The notes below the pieces were generated by a model. That model made no database searches. It saw only the letters and a list, made by a program, of their open reading frames with translations, and was not told where the DNA came from. The translations under genes and the position numbers were made by a program. Shown here one piece after another: positions 43,507 through 51,221 of a stretch of 64,000 nt of DNA. Position 1 is the first letter of the stretch. Every line of letters starts with the position of its first letter. This stretch comes from CAZYSK01 sp964649415 (GTDB lineage: Bacteria; Chloroflexota; Anaerolineae; B4-G1), in the NCBI GenBank assembly GCA_964649415.1, contig CAZYSK010000005.1:62001-126000 (forward strand), in the 5' to 3' direction.

Positions 43507-46500
43507 ATGAAACGAGGTGTTCCCTACGTCGAGGCCGCGCTCGTGGCGCTGGCGTTGCTGCTCTCCAAGCCCCTGCACGCCGTCCCGGTCTGTCTCGCGG
43601 ACGGCGCGGCAATGGATCGCCCTCCGCACGCATTCTGCCAGCAGGATGCTGGCGGTCCACTGGCTCGCCCTCCGCACGCGTTTTGCCAGCAAGATGCTGG
43701 CGGTCCGCTGGGCCGAACTCCCGGCATGTCGAGCGCCCCACCCCGGCGCGCCGCCACAGACCCGCCCGCGCAAAGGCCGGAAGCGCCTGACCTGATCGTG
43801 ACGCAGATCGCGTGGACGCCCGGCTCGCCGGTCGTGGGCGACACCGTGCACTTCACGGTCTACGTGCGCAACCAGGGCGACGTGGACACGTCAACCTGGG
43901 CGAACGTAGGCGTGCGCTTCTTCGTGGACGGCTCGTCTATCGGCGACGACCACGCCGCCAACATCGCGCCGGGCGCGACCGAATCCTTCGACTTCTACTG
44001 GATCGCCACATCCGGCAGCCACGCCCTGCGCGCGGTCGCCGACTACGGCGACTACATCCCCGAGAGCGACGAGTTCAACAACGAGGGACACGCATCTCTC
44101 GACGTCTCCAACCCGTCCGCGCCCGATCTGATCGTGACGCAGATCGCCTGGACGCCCGGCTCGCCGGTCGTGGGAGATAGCGTGCACCTCACGGTCTACG
44201 TGCGCAACCAGGGCGACGCCGGCACCTCTCCCTGGGGCCAGGTGCGCGTGCGCCTCTTCGTGGACGGCGCGTCCAGGGGCGACGACTACGCCGCCAACAT
44301 CGCGCCGGGCACCACGGCGTCCTTCGACTTCTACTGGACCGCCACCCTGGGCAGCCACACCGTGCGCGCGGTCGCCGACTACGGCGATGCCATCCCCGAG
44401 AGCAACGAGACCAACAACGAGAGACAGGAATACCTCTACGTGGCCAGCGGCGACGTCGGCCCGCTCACCTACGAGGACCACACGATCGATGATGACGAGA
44501 GCGGGCAGAGCAGCGGCGACGGGGACGGCATCGTGGACTGTGGCGAGACAGTCGAGCTGTACGTCACCCTGCGCAATGAGGGGAACGATGCCGCCACCGG
44601 CGTGAGCGCGGCCATCAGCACGGCGGACCCTTACGTCCACTTCACCTGCAACACCAGCAGCGGCTATCCCGACATCCCCGGCGGAGGCACGGGCACCAAC
44701 AGCAACGACTTCGACTTCGAGGTAGACCCCGGCACGCCCGACGGGCACGCCATCCACTTCGACCTGAACGTCAGCGCGTCGAACGGCGGACCGTGGGCCG
44801 ACGCCTTCGACGTCCCGGTGACCTGCGCGCAGGCTGAGTGGACGTTCATGGTCTACCTGGACGGCGACAACGGCGGTCCGAACAGCCTCGAAGGCGCGGC
44901 CATCGACGACTTCCTGGAGATGTCCAGCGTGGGGTCCGGCAGCGACGTGAACGTCGTGCTTCAGTTTGATCGCATCCCCGGATGCGATGACACCTATGGA
45001 GACTGGACCGACACGCGGCGCTTCACCGTCACCCAGGGGATGGAGCCGTGGGGCACCAGCGGCACGAGTATCGGCGAGGCCAACATGGGCGATCCGCAGA
45101 CGCTGGTCGATTTCGCGCAGTGGGGCATGGGCAACTTCCCGGCCGAGCGCTACGCGCTCGTCATCTGGGACCACGGAAGTGGCTGGCGGGGGAGGACGGA
45201 CACCCCCCGCCCCTACCGGGACGTGGCGGTGGACGACACGAGCGGCGGTGACGCGCTGAGCATGCCGGAGCTGCGCAGCGCCTTGGACGCTCTGAGTGAC
45301 AGTGGGGCGGAGCCCATCGACCTGGTCGGCTTCGACGCCTGTCTCATGGGGATGATCGAGGTTGACGATCAACTTGTGCCCTATGCGGACGTGCGCGTGG
45401 GCTCGGAGGAGACCGAACCCGCGGATGGATGGCCCTACGACACGGTGCTCGCGACGCTGAGGACCACCCCGACCATACATGCCGGCCAGTTGGGCACGAT
45501 GATCGTGGACGCGTACCACGCCTCGTACGGCGACAGCGAGGTCCTTTCTGCCGTCGACCTGGGAGCCCCGCACGCTGGCCTCAAGTCCGCCGTGGACGCC
45601 TTCGCCGTGGCCCTGATGGACGGGTTGGCCGGACACTATGGCGAGATCGCCGCCGCGCGCGGGAGCACTCAGGCGTTCTACTATCCGACCTACGTGGACC
45701 TCTACGACTTCGCCCACCAGGTCAACCAGCGCGTGAGCGACGCCACGATCGAGGCCGCGGCCACGGACGTGATGGATGCCGTCAGCAGCGCCGTCATCCA
45801 CGAGCAGCACGGGCCGTGGTGGCCCGGGGCCCACGGCATCAGCATCTACTTCCCCGAATCGGAGAGCGCCTACGACGGCAAGTACGACGGCGACGCGGGC
45901 TGGCTGACGTTCACCGCCGGCACGCGGTGGGACGAGTGGCTGCACGCGTTCTACGCCGGCGTGGTGTGCAACGACCCCTACGAGCCCAACGACACGCCGG
46001 CCGGGGCGACGCCCATCACCCACGGCGTCACGCTGACCGGGACGGACATCTGCCCGGCAGGCGACGTGGACTACTACGCCTTCACCGGCCAGGCCGGCGA
46101 AGCCATCGTGGCGGACATAGATGCCCAGGCCATCGGCTCCGCGCTCGACGCCGATCTCTACCTCTACGACACGGACGGCACCACCGAGCTGGCGCACAAC
46201 GACGACCACGATGGACTGGATTCATACATCGCGACCGTCCTGCCCGCCGACGGCACCTACTGCCTGCAGGTGCGCGACTTCAACCACCCCGGCGCAGGCG
46301 GGGCCGGTTTTTTCTACACCCTCTCGCTGGCAGCGGGTGACGCCTTCGCCATCGCATCCGCCTGGACCAAGAGCGCCCCAAGCGTGGACGGCCAGATCGC
46401 ACCCGGCGAGTGGGACAGCGCGGCCACGTACGACATCACCGGCGCGCTCGCCGAAACCAGGTTTTTTCCGCAAAACCTGGTTTCTTGGCCAACCGGGGCG

Positions 46501-47334
46501 CGAGAGCGGCTGACGACCGTGACCCTGTACGCGATGAACGACGGGAGCCGTCTCTACCTGGCCATCGACAACCCCAACGACACCAGCAAGGACGACCTGG
46601 ACCAGATGGGCGTGTATTTCGACGACGACCCGCTGCCCTCCGACGGGGCATGGACCCACACAAGCTGCGGGCACGCGGATGGGGAGGGGAACTTCTTGGT
46701 GGGCGCCAACGGGGTGGACTACCGCGAGTGGACCGCCGGCCCGGCCGCCTGCGACGTCGTCAGCCCGGCCCCGGGGACCTCGGGGGCCGTGGGCCACGAT
46801 AGCGGCCACGTGCAAGCCGAGATCGCCATCGACCTGAGCGCCTCGGCACTCCGGGCAGGGCCGGGTGACGCGGTGGGTCTGTACCTGTGGATTCTGGATC
46901 ACAGCACGCTGCACCACGACGGCCAATGGCCCATCACGGGCGATTTCGACGATCCGGCCACCTACGGTCATTTGACGCTGGCGTGCGACCCGCTCCCGGC
47001 AGCACCCACCCTGTCTGCGCCTGCGGACGGGGAGAGCGCCGGTGACAATCCGCCCACCTTCCGTTGGAGCCACGTCAGCAGTGCCACGGCCTATCGCATC
47101 CGGGTGGCCGGCAACGCGAGCTTCGACCCGCCCGAGATCGACGCGGTCACCCCCGAGACGTCGTACACGCCGGCTGGCGCACTGCTGGAGGGTGCCCGCT
47201 ACTACTGGCGCGTGCGCGGGTGCAACACCTGCGGGGAGGGGGCGTGGTCGGGGGCCTGGACGTTCACCATCCCGTCCGCGGAGCCCTCGGGAGACACCAT
47301 CTACCTGCCGCTGGTGATGAGGCTGTACCGCTGA
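43507..47334 (+). CDS. Secreted clostripain-like (C11) cysteine protease with CARDB and PPC-like modules
   Basis: A 1275-residue exported protein. The signal peptide is MKRGVPYVEAALVALALLL, cleaved near KPLHA. Two 16-residue repeats (RPPHAFCQQDAGGPL) follow at 38-69, then two CARDB domains (about 92-200 and 205-315, each with APDLIVTQIAWTPGSPVVGD). The peptidase C11 domain lies near 445-820, with catalytic His556 in VIWDHGSGW and Cys612 in GFDACLMG. A PPC-like domain (DPYEPNDTP) spans about 825-945, then a CBM9/DOMON-like region (SVDGQIAPGEWDS) and a fibronectin-type domain. The C-terminus is IYLPLVMRLYR, like the other surface protein here. An AGAAACCAGG palindrome is inserted in frame near residue 982. 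Clostripains cleave after Arg or Lys. Confidence 0.93.
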   Translation: MKRGVPYVEAALVALALLLSKPLHAVPVCLADGAAMDRPPHAFCQQDAGGPLARPPHAFCQQDAGGPLGRTPGMSSAPPRRAATDPPAQRPEAPDLIVTQIAWTPGSPVVGDTVHFTVYVRNQGDVDTSTWANVGVRFFVDGSSIGDDHAANIAPGATESFDFYWIATSGSHALRAVADYGDYIPESDEFNNEGHASLDVSNPSAPDLIVTQIAWTPGSPVVGDSVHLTVYVRNQGDAGTSPWGQVRVRLFVDGASRGDDYAANIAPGTTASFDFYWTATLGSHTVRAVADYGDAIPESNETNNERQEYLYVASGDVGPLTYEDHTIDDDESGQSSGDGDGIVDCGETVELYVTLRNEGNDAATGVSAAISTADPYVHFTCNTSSGYPDIPGGGTGTNSNDFDFEVDPGTPDGHAIHFDLNVSASNGGPWADAFDVPVTCAQAEWTFMVYLDGDNGGPNSLEGAAIDDFLEMSSVGSGSDVNVVLQFDRIPGCDDTYGDWTDTRRFTVTQGMEPWGTSGTSIGEANMGDPQTLVDFAQWGMGNFPAERYALVIWDHGSGWRGRTDTPRPYRDVAVDDTSGGDALSMPELRSALDALSDSGAEPIDLVGFDACLMGMIEVDDQLVPYADVRVGSEETEPADGWPYDTVLATLRTTPTIHAGQLGTMIVDAYHASYGDSEVLSAVDLGAPHAGLKSAVDAFAVALMDGLAGHYGEIAAARGSTQAFYYPTYVDLYDFAHQVNQRVSDATIEAAATDVMDAVSSAVIHEQHGPWWPGAHGISIYFPESESAYDGKYDGDAGWLTFTAGTRWDEWLHAFYAGVVCNDPYEPNDTPAGATPITHGVTLTGTDICPAGDVDYYAFTGQAGEAIVADIDAQAIGSALDADLYLYDTDGTTELAHNDDHDGLDSYIATVLPADGTYCLQVRDFNHPGAGGAGFFYTLSLAAGDAFAIASAWTKSAPSVDGQIAPGEWDSAATYDITGALAETRFFPQNLVSWPTGARERLTTVTLYAMNDGSRLYLAIDNPNDTSKDDLDQMGVYFDDDPLPSDGAWTHTSCGHADGEGNFLVGANGVDYREWTAGPAACDVVSPAPGTSGAVGHDSGHVQAEIAIDLSASALRAGPGDAVGLYLWILDHSTLHHDGQWPITGDFDDPATYGHLTLACDPLPAAPTLSAPADGESAGDNPPTFRWSHVSSATAYRIRVAGNASFDPPEIDAVTPETSYTPAGALLEGARYYWRVRGCNTCGEGAWSGAWTFTIPSAEPSGDTIYLPLVMRLYR
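43618..43713. repeat. Two 48-bp direct repeats inside the protease gene
   Basis: Units 43618-43665 and 43666-43713 differ at only a few bases and encode 16 residues each. Each contains an inverted repeat (GCCAGCA...TGCTGGC), so the segment looks like dispersed hairpin DNA captured in the reading frame just after the signal peptide. Confidence 0.85.
46453..46484. repeat. Dispersed palindrome, AGAAACCAGG family, copy 3 (in coding sequence)
   Basis: GAAACCAGGTTTT (46453-46465) and AAAACCTGGTTTC (46472-46484) around a six-base loop. It lies in the protease gene and is read through as AETRFFPQNLVSWPTG, keeping the frame, in the middle of the CBM9/DOMON-like module. Confidence 0.88.
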
Positions 47335-47376
47335 AGGTCTAAAACACGTGCTCCTGTGGTGGACGTGTCGCGATGC

Positions 47377-47405
47377 TTGACACACCTCGGCTTGTCCAGT
47401 ATAAT
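47377..47405 (+). promoter_or_regulatory. Consensus promoter of the tRNA gene
   Basis: Perfect TTGACA (47377-47382), 17-bp spacer and perfect TATAAT (47400-47405), 43 bases before the tRNA. This is the strongest promoter in the window. Confidence 0.9.
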
Positions 47406-47448
47406 CCACACACTCGATGCCCACGCGCGCGTGTGTGACGATATTTGA

Positions 47449-47520
47449 GGCGACGTAGCTCAATGGCAGAGCAGGGGACTCATAAGCCCTTGGTTCCCAG
47501 TTCAAATCTGGGCGTCGCCA
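47449..47520 (+). tRNA. tRNA-Met (anticodon CAT)
   Basis: A 72-base cloverleaf. The acceptor stem GGCGACG/CGTCGCC is perfect, the D arm is GCTC/GAGC, the anticodon loop CTCATAA has anticodon CAT, the T arm is CCCAG/CTGGG with loop TTCAAAT, and the discriminator is A. CCA is not encoded. The anticodon stem has an A31-G39 mismatch and a G27-T43 wobble. The acceptor starts with G1-C72, so it is not an initiator tRNA. CAT could also belong to tRNA-Ile2 (lysidine-modified), which sequence alone does not exclude. Confidence 0.93.
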
Positions 47521-47528
47521 CTGCTCCT

Positions 47529-47562
47529 GCCCCCACCTCACCGGTGGGGGCTTTGTGTTTTC
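47529..47562 (+). terminator. Rho-independent terminator of the tRNA gene
   Basis: A perfect 9-bp stem, GCCCCCACC with GGTGGGGGC, and a five-base loop, followed by TTTGTGTTTT. It starts eight bases after the tRNA. Confidence 0.9.
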
Positions 47563-47630
47563 CGAGCCGAAGGGTGAACGTCGTCGTGTACCAGGTGATG
47601 GCAGGTGATGGCAAGAGGGGACACGGATGA

Positions 47631-47735
47631 GTAGGGGCGAGGCAATCCCCGTTCGGCCCACCGTAATGGAGAATGGTAATGGTCCCACAGCTTGCCCCGT
47701 TAAGGGGGATGACGCCGGGATTGCCTCGCCCCTAC
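47631..47735. repeat. 105-bp element with 19-bp perfect terminal inverted repeats
   Basis: GTAGGGGCGAGGCAATCCC (47631-47649) and its exact reverse complement (47717-47735) bound a 67-base centre with no open reading frame. This is a MITE-like or large REP-like structure. It sits in the 390-base gap between the tRNA terminator and the NUDIX gene, which otherwise shows no gene or clear signal. Confidence 0.85.
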
Positions 47736-47955
47736 AACATACGTCCCGCCACCCAACCCCACCGCCTGTCCCCGCGGCGACCCACCGGCGGGGTGCCCCA
47801 CATCGCCGGAGCTATCTCACCCGACGCGGCGGCTCCGAGGGAAGGGCTTGGCGTGTACGACGTCGGGCATCGGGCCGATCTGGCTGGGGATCAGGCGACT
47901 CAGACACCGGGGCCGGTCCGCGCGATAACCAAGACTCCAGCACAGATAGGGGCCG

Positions 47956-48465
47956 ATGCCGATTATGCAACAGACAGCCATTGAAAGAGTTCCAGTCCCG
48001 ATCTACGCCGTCGTACTGATGTTGGTGGAGAGCGGCGGGCGCTACGTGCTGGTGCAGGAGGCTATGCCTGAGCGGGGCAATCCCTGGTTCATTCCTGCCG
48101 GCAGCGTCGAACCCGGGGAGAACATCGTTGACGCGGCGAAGCGGGAGACAGAGGAAGAAGCAGGGCTGATCATTGAACCCAGCCACCTCATGCGCATTGA
48201 GCACGTGATTCCACCAGAGCAGGACAGGCAGAGCCCCGATCCTGAGCTGTGGCGCTTCGTGCTGGTCGCCGAGGCGACGGGCGGCAGGTTGAAGACGACA
48301 GGCGATGAACACTCGCTTCAGGCGCGGTGGTTTCGCCCCGAGGAGATGGAAGGGCTGCGGCTGCGCTCCGCCGATGCGATTAACCTGATCGAGATGCACC
48401 GCCAGGGAGCGCCATTGTGGCCGATTGAGGCGTACGCCTCCTGGGCGGGATTCGTGCGCGGTTGA
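47956..48465 (+). CDS. NUDIX hydrolase
   Basis: A 169-residue NUDIX protein. The box GSVEPGENIVDAAKRETEEEAGLI matches G-x5-E-x7-REUxEExGU with all catalytic residues. Family members hydrolyse nucleoside diphosphates linked to another group, such as oxidised dNTPs, ADP-ribose or NADH; the substrate is not predictable here. The start is ATG 47956 or ATG 47965; no good ribosome-binding site favours either. It is a stand-alone gene, unlike the second NUDIX at 56864. Confidence 0.92.
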   Translation: MPIMQQTAIERVPVPIYAVVLMLVESGGRYVLVQEAMPERGNPWFIPAGSVEPGENIVDAAKRETEEEAGLIIEPSHLMRIEHVIPPEQDRQSPDPELWRFVLVAEATGGRLKTTGDEHSLQARWFRPEEMEGLRLRSADAINLIEMHRQGAPLWPIEAYASWAGFVRG

Positions 48466-48547
48466 CCGGTCGCGCCCGGCGGTGACCTGTCGTCGCATCG
48501 GTGGCTGACCTTCCCCAGACGCTATCAGAGCGCGACCGCAATCCTGC

Positions 48548-48576
48548 TTGACATCGACGCAGACGTACAATAGAAT
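48548..48576 (+). promoter_or_regulatory. Promoter of the catabolic operon, related to cassette promoters
   Basis: TTGACA (48548-48553), 17-bp spacer TCGACGCAGACGTACAA and TAGAAT (48571-48576), followed by ACACACAACA. The spacer and downstream bases resemble the promoters at 59610 and 63048, so they appear to be descended from one element, here without the terminator half. Confidence 0.8.
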
Positions 48577-48609
48577 ACATACACACAACAGTCAACACAG
48601 GAGTGACAA

Positions 48610-49773
48610 TTGAACTGCTCAGAGTTCGCCCAACTTCCAGTGCTGGACAGCCACATTCACTACGGCCACCCTTCCTTCATGCCCGGATTGATGGACATTC
48701 TGGACAACCTGTGCGTGGACCGGCTGAACGTCGTTTGCACGCCACACCAGACCCGGCTGAGCCTGGTTCCCGACGCGCTGCACCTGAAGGCCCATTTCCC
48801 AGACCGCGTCTACGTCTTTGGCGGCATGGACATCTCGGCCCTGTTCATCGCCCCGGAGCAGGCGGGCGCCGTCTTTGCCGACTACGTGGACACGCTGTTG
48901 AACCTGGGATGCGACGGGGTGAAGATGATCGAGGGGAAACCGGAGATGCGGAAGATGCTCCCCATCCCGCCCTTTGACAGCGAGGTCTACGCGCCCTACT
49001 GGGCGCGGCTGGCCGAACGGGGCACGCCGGTCATCTTTCACGTCAACGACCCCGAGGAATTCTGGGACCGGGCCCGCATACCAGACTGGGCGCGCGAGCA
49101 AGGCTGGTTCTACGGTGACGGCAGCTTCATCGACAACGAGGCCCAGTACGCCGAGGTGCTCAACGTGCTGGAGCGGCATCCCGATCTCAAGGTGGTTTTC
49201 GCCCACTTCTTCTTCCTCTCGGCTCAGCTTCCCCGCTTGGCGGATATCCTCGACCGCTTCCCCAACGTGTGTGTAGACCTGACGCCCGGCATCGAGATGT
49301 ACTACAACTTCTCCGCCGCGCCTGACGCCGCGCGAGCGTTCTTCCTGAAATACCAGGATCGGATCGTGTACGGCACCGACATCGGGGCCAAGGCGCTGCT
49401 GGTCGCACCCGGACAGGGCATCGAGGCGGACGAGAGCCGGTCACGGGTCGAGTTAGTCCGCACCTTCCTGGAAAAGGAGGGGGAGTTCGGGCTGCCTGCA
49501 GGCGGTGGTTTCCTGTTCGGGGAACAGGAGCCCCCATTGCGGGGGATTGCCCTTCCTCGCCCGGTACTGGAGAAGATATACTCTGGGAACTTCGAACGCA
49601 TGGCCGGCGACCGTCCCCGCGACCTCAACCCGGCGGCCATCGTGGCCGAATGTGAGCGGCTGACGATGATGATCGGCATGGTTGGCGCGGCGCAACCCGG
49701 TGTAGCGGGCGATCCTTCGGTCGCGCAAATGGTTAAGTCGTTCTTCGAGCCTGGAGTAGAACGTGAAACTTGA
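48610..49773 (+). CDS. Amidohydrolase family protein (amidohydrolase_2-like)
   Basis: A 387-residue TIM-barrel hydrolase. It opens LPVLDSHIHYGHP, whose HxH motif binds metal. Later blocks are GCDGVKMIEGKP, VIFHVNDPEEFW (third His), KVVFAHFFFLS (fourth His) and RIVYGTDIGAKAL (metal Asp), the layout of the amidohydrolase_2 group that includes lactonases and decarboxylases. The start is a TTG at 48610 with AGGAG six bases upstream. It is first in an operon with a GPH symporter, a Gfo/Idh/MocA dehydrogenase and a sugar-isomerase-like barrel, so lactone or sugar-acid hydrolysis is plausible. Confidence 0.88.
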   Translation: MNCSEFAQLPVLDSHIHYGHPSFMPGLMDILDNLCVDRLNVVCTPHQTRLSLVPDALHLKAHFPDRVYVFGGMDISALFIAPEQAGAVFADYVDTLLNLGCDGVKMIEGKPEMRKMLPIPPFDSEVYAPYWARLAERGTPVIFHVNDPEEFWDRARIPDWAREQGWFYGDGSFIDNEAQYAEVLNVLERHPDLKVVFAHFFFLSAQLPRLADILDRFPNVCVDLTPGIEMYYNFSAAPDAARAFFLKYQDRIVYGTDIGAKALLVAPGQGIEADESRSRVELVRTFLEKEGEFGLPAGGGFLFGEQEPPLRGIALPRPVLEKIYSGNFERMAGDRPRDLNPAAIVAECERLTMMIGMVGAAQPGVAGDPSVAQMVKSFFEPGVERET

Positions 49774-49807
49774 AACGCGAAACGGCAATTCCCGTGGCAC
49801 AATGTAC

Positions 49808-49830
49808 GCGATTTGGAAATCGCGGCTACA
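49808..49830. repeat. Single copy of the GCGATTTGGAAATCGC palindrome
   Basis: GCGATTT-GG-AAATCGC followed by GGCTACA. It matches the outer units of the 27-bp tandem array at 18474 and 18663, so this hairpin is a dispersed repeat of the genome. Confidence 0.85.
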
Positions 49831-49857
49831 AAACTGAACGCGAAAGGAGTACCTGTT

Positions 49858-51207
49858 GTGAGACAGCTCAAGAAGTGGCAGGAACCCATCTACGCCATCG
49901 GGGGCTTTGGCCCCGGATTCCTCTACCAGGTCATGCTGACCTATCTGCTCTATTTCTACCGTCCGGCGCAGGAGCGTCTGGCGGCGGGAGCCGTCATCTT
50001 CGCCCCGGCGGCCGGTTACGCGGCCACCATGCTCGTCGCCCGCATCCTGGATGGCGTTGTGGACATCCCCATCGCCACCTGGACCGACAACATGCGCAGC
50101 CGGTGGGGCCGCCGCCGCCCGCTGATGGCAATCGGCTTCATCCCTATGGTGATCACCTTCGCCCTGCTGTGGTACCCGCCTCTCACCGGCGAGAGCCTCG
50201 GCCCGGACGGGCACTGGGGCAACGGGCTCTACGTCGCCGTGATGAGCTCGCTGTTCTTCTTCTTCTACACCTTGATCATCGTCCCCTACCTGGCGGCCCT
50301 CTCGGAACTGGTCTCCGACGAGCACTCGCGCGTGCGCGTCGCCAGTTGGAACACCTTGTTCAGCACAGCGGGCTACGTCCTCACCTTTGTTGTCGCGCCG
50401 ATCCTGTTCGACCAGTTCGGCATCCAGGCGACCGCCCTGCTCTTGCTCCCTTCGGCCCTCTCCTTCATCGGCCCGCTGCTGGTCATCAAGGAGGAGCCTT
50501 CTGCAGGCAAACAGGTGGGTTCGCCCCAACAGAGCCGGGCGTCATCTGAGGGCGATGTGCCGCTGTGGGAGAGCGTCAAGTTGACGCTTGGCAACCGCAC
50601 CTTCCGCATCTATATGCTGGCGGTGGCTACCTTCTTCTTCGGGTTGCAGTTCTTCCTGGGCGGGGTCGCGTTTATGGCCGCCGATATGATGGGCCTGAGT
50701 GATTCACAGTTGGGGATGATGAATGCGGCCGTGTTCGCACCTGTCCCGATCACGTTGATCATCTTCAACCGGCTCAATCGAAAGAAGGGCGCGAAGTGGA
50801 GCTTCCGGCTAGCGCTCCTGATCTTTGCAGCCGTGATGCTGCTCTACCCCCTGGCCTGGACGCGCCTGAACCTGCCGATACCCCCGATGGCGTTGGGCAT
50901 CATCTATGGCGTGATCGGCAGTTTCTCCGTCGGCGTGTTCTTCACCATTCCCACCGCCTTCCCGGCCCAGATCGCCGCCACCGAAGCCGCCGAGACCGGC
51001 AAGGATCGCGCCGGCATGTACTTCGCCGTCCAGGGACTGATCAACCAATTCGTGGGCAGCCTGGCAGGCAGCATCCTGGCCTTGCTGCTGACCTGGAAGT
51101 ATGGCGTGATCGTCGTCGGCCCGATCGCCGGGCTAGCCTGCATCGCCGCCTTTTTCTTCTTCGCACCCTACCCATTGGGCAAGCCAACGAGTGACCGACA
51201 GAGATAG
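49858..51207 (+). CDS. GPH-family sugar:cation symporter (MelB-like)
   Basis: A 449-residue transporter with about twelve hydrophobic segments. The segment ARILDGVVDIPIATWTDNMRSRWGRRRPLM carries the GPH/MelB cation-site motif (D in RxxDGxxDPxxG-like) and the R-rich loop. Another landmark is PYLAALSELVSDEHSRVRVASW, the conserved PYxALxxEmT-like block. These transport disaccharides, glucuronides or similar sugars with Na+ or H+. The GTG start at 49858 has AAGGAG eight bases upstream. It lies within the catabolic operon, 84 bases after the amidohydrolase. Confidence 0.9.
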   Translation: MRQLKKWQEPIYAIGGFGPGFLYQVMLTYLLYFYRPAQERLAAGAVIFAPAAGYAATMLVARILDGVVDIPIATWTDNMRSRWGRRRPLMAIGFIPMVITFALLWYPPLTGESLGPDGHWGNGLYVAVMSSLFFFFYTLIIVPYLAALSELVSDEHSRVRVASWNTLFSTAGYVLTFVVAPILFDQFGIQATALLLLPSALSFIGPLLVIKEEPSAGKQVGSPQQSRASSEGDVPLWESVKLTLGNRTFRIYMLAVATFFFGLQFFLGGVAFMAADMMGLSDSQLGMMNAAVFAPVPITLIIFNRLNRKKGAKWSFRLALLIFAAVMLLYPLAWTRLNLPIPPMALGIIYGVIGSFSVGVFFTIPTAFPAQIAATEAAETGKDRAGMYFAVQGLINQFVGSLAGSILALLLTWKYGVIVVGPIAGLACIAAFFFFAPYPLGKPTSDRQR

Positions 51208-51221
51208 GAGGGAGGTCTGCT

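Noticed and set aside
43891..46209. 772-codon minus-strand open frame
   Set aside because: It lies opposite the clostripain gene, whose catalytic motifs are clear, and shows no homologous features of its own.
47445..47630. Small plus-strand open frame over the tRNA
   Set aside because: It overlaps a well-formed tRNA gene and its terminator and has no coding signal.
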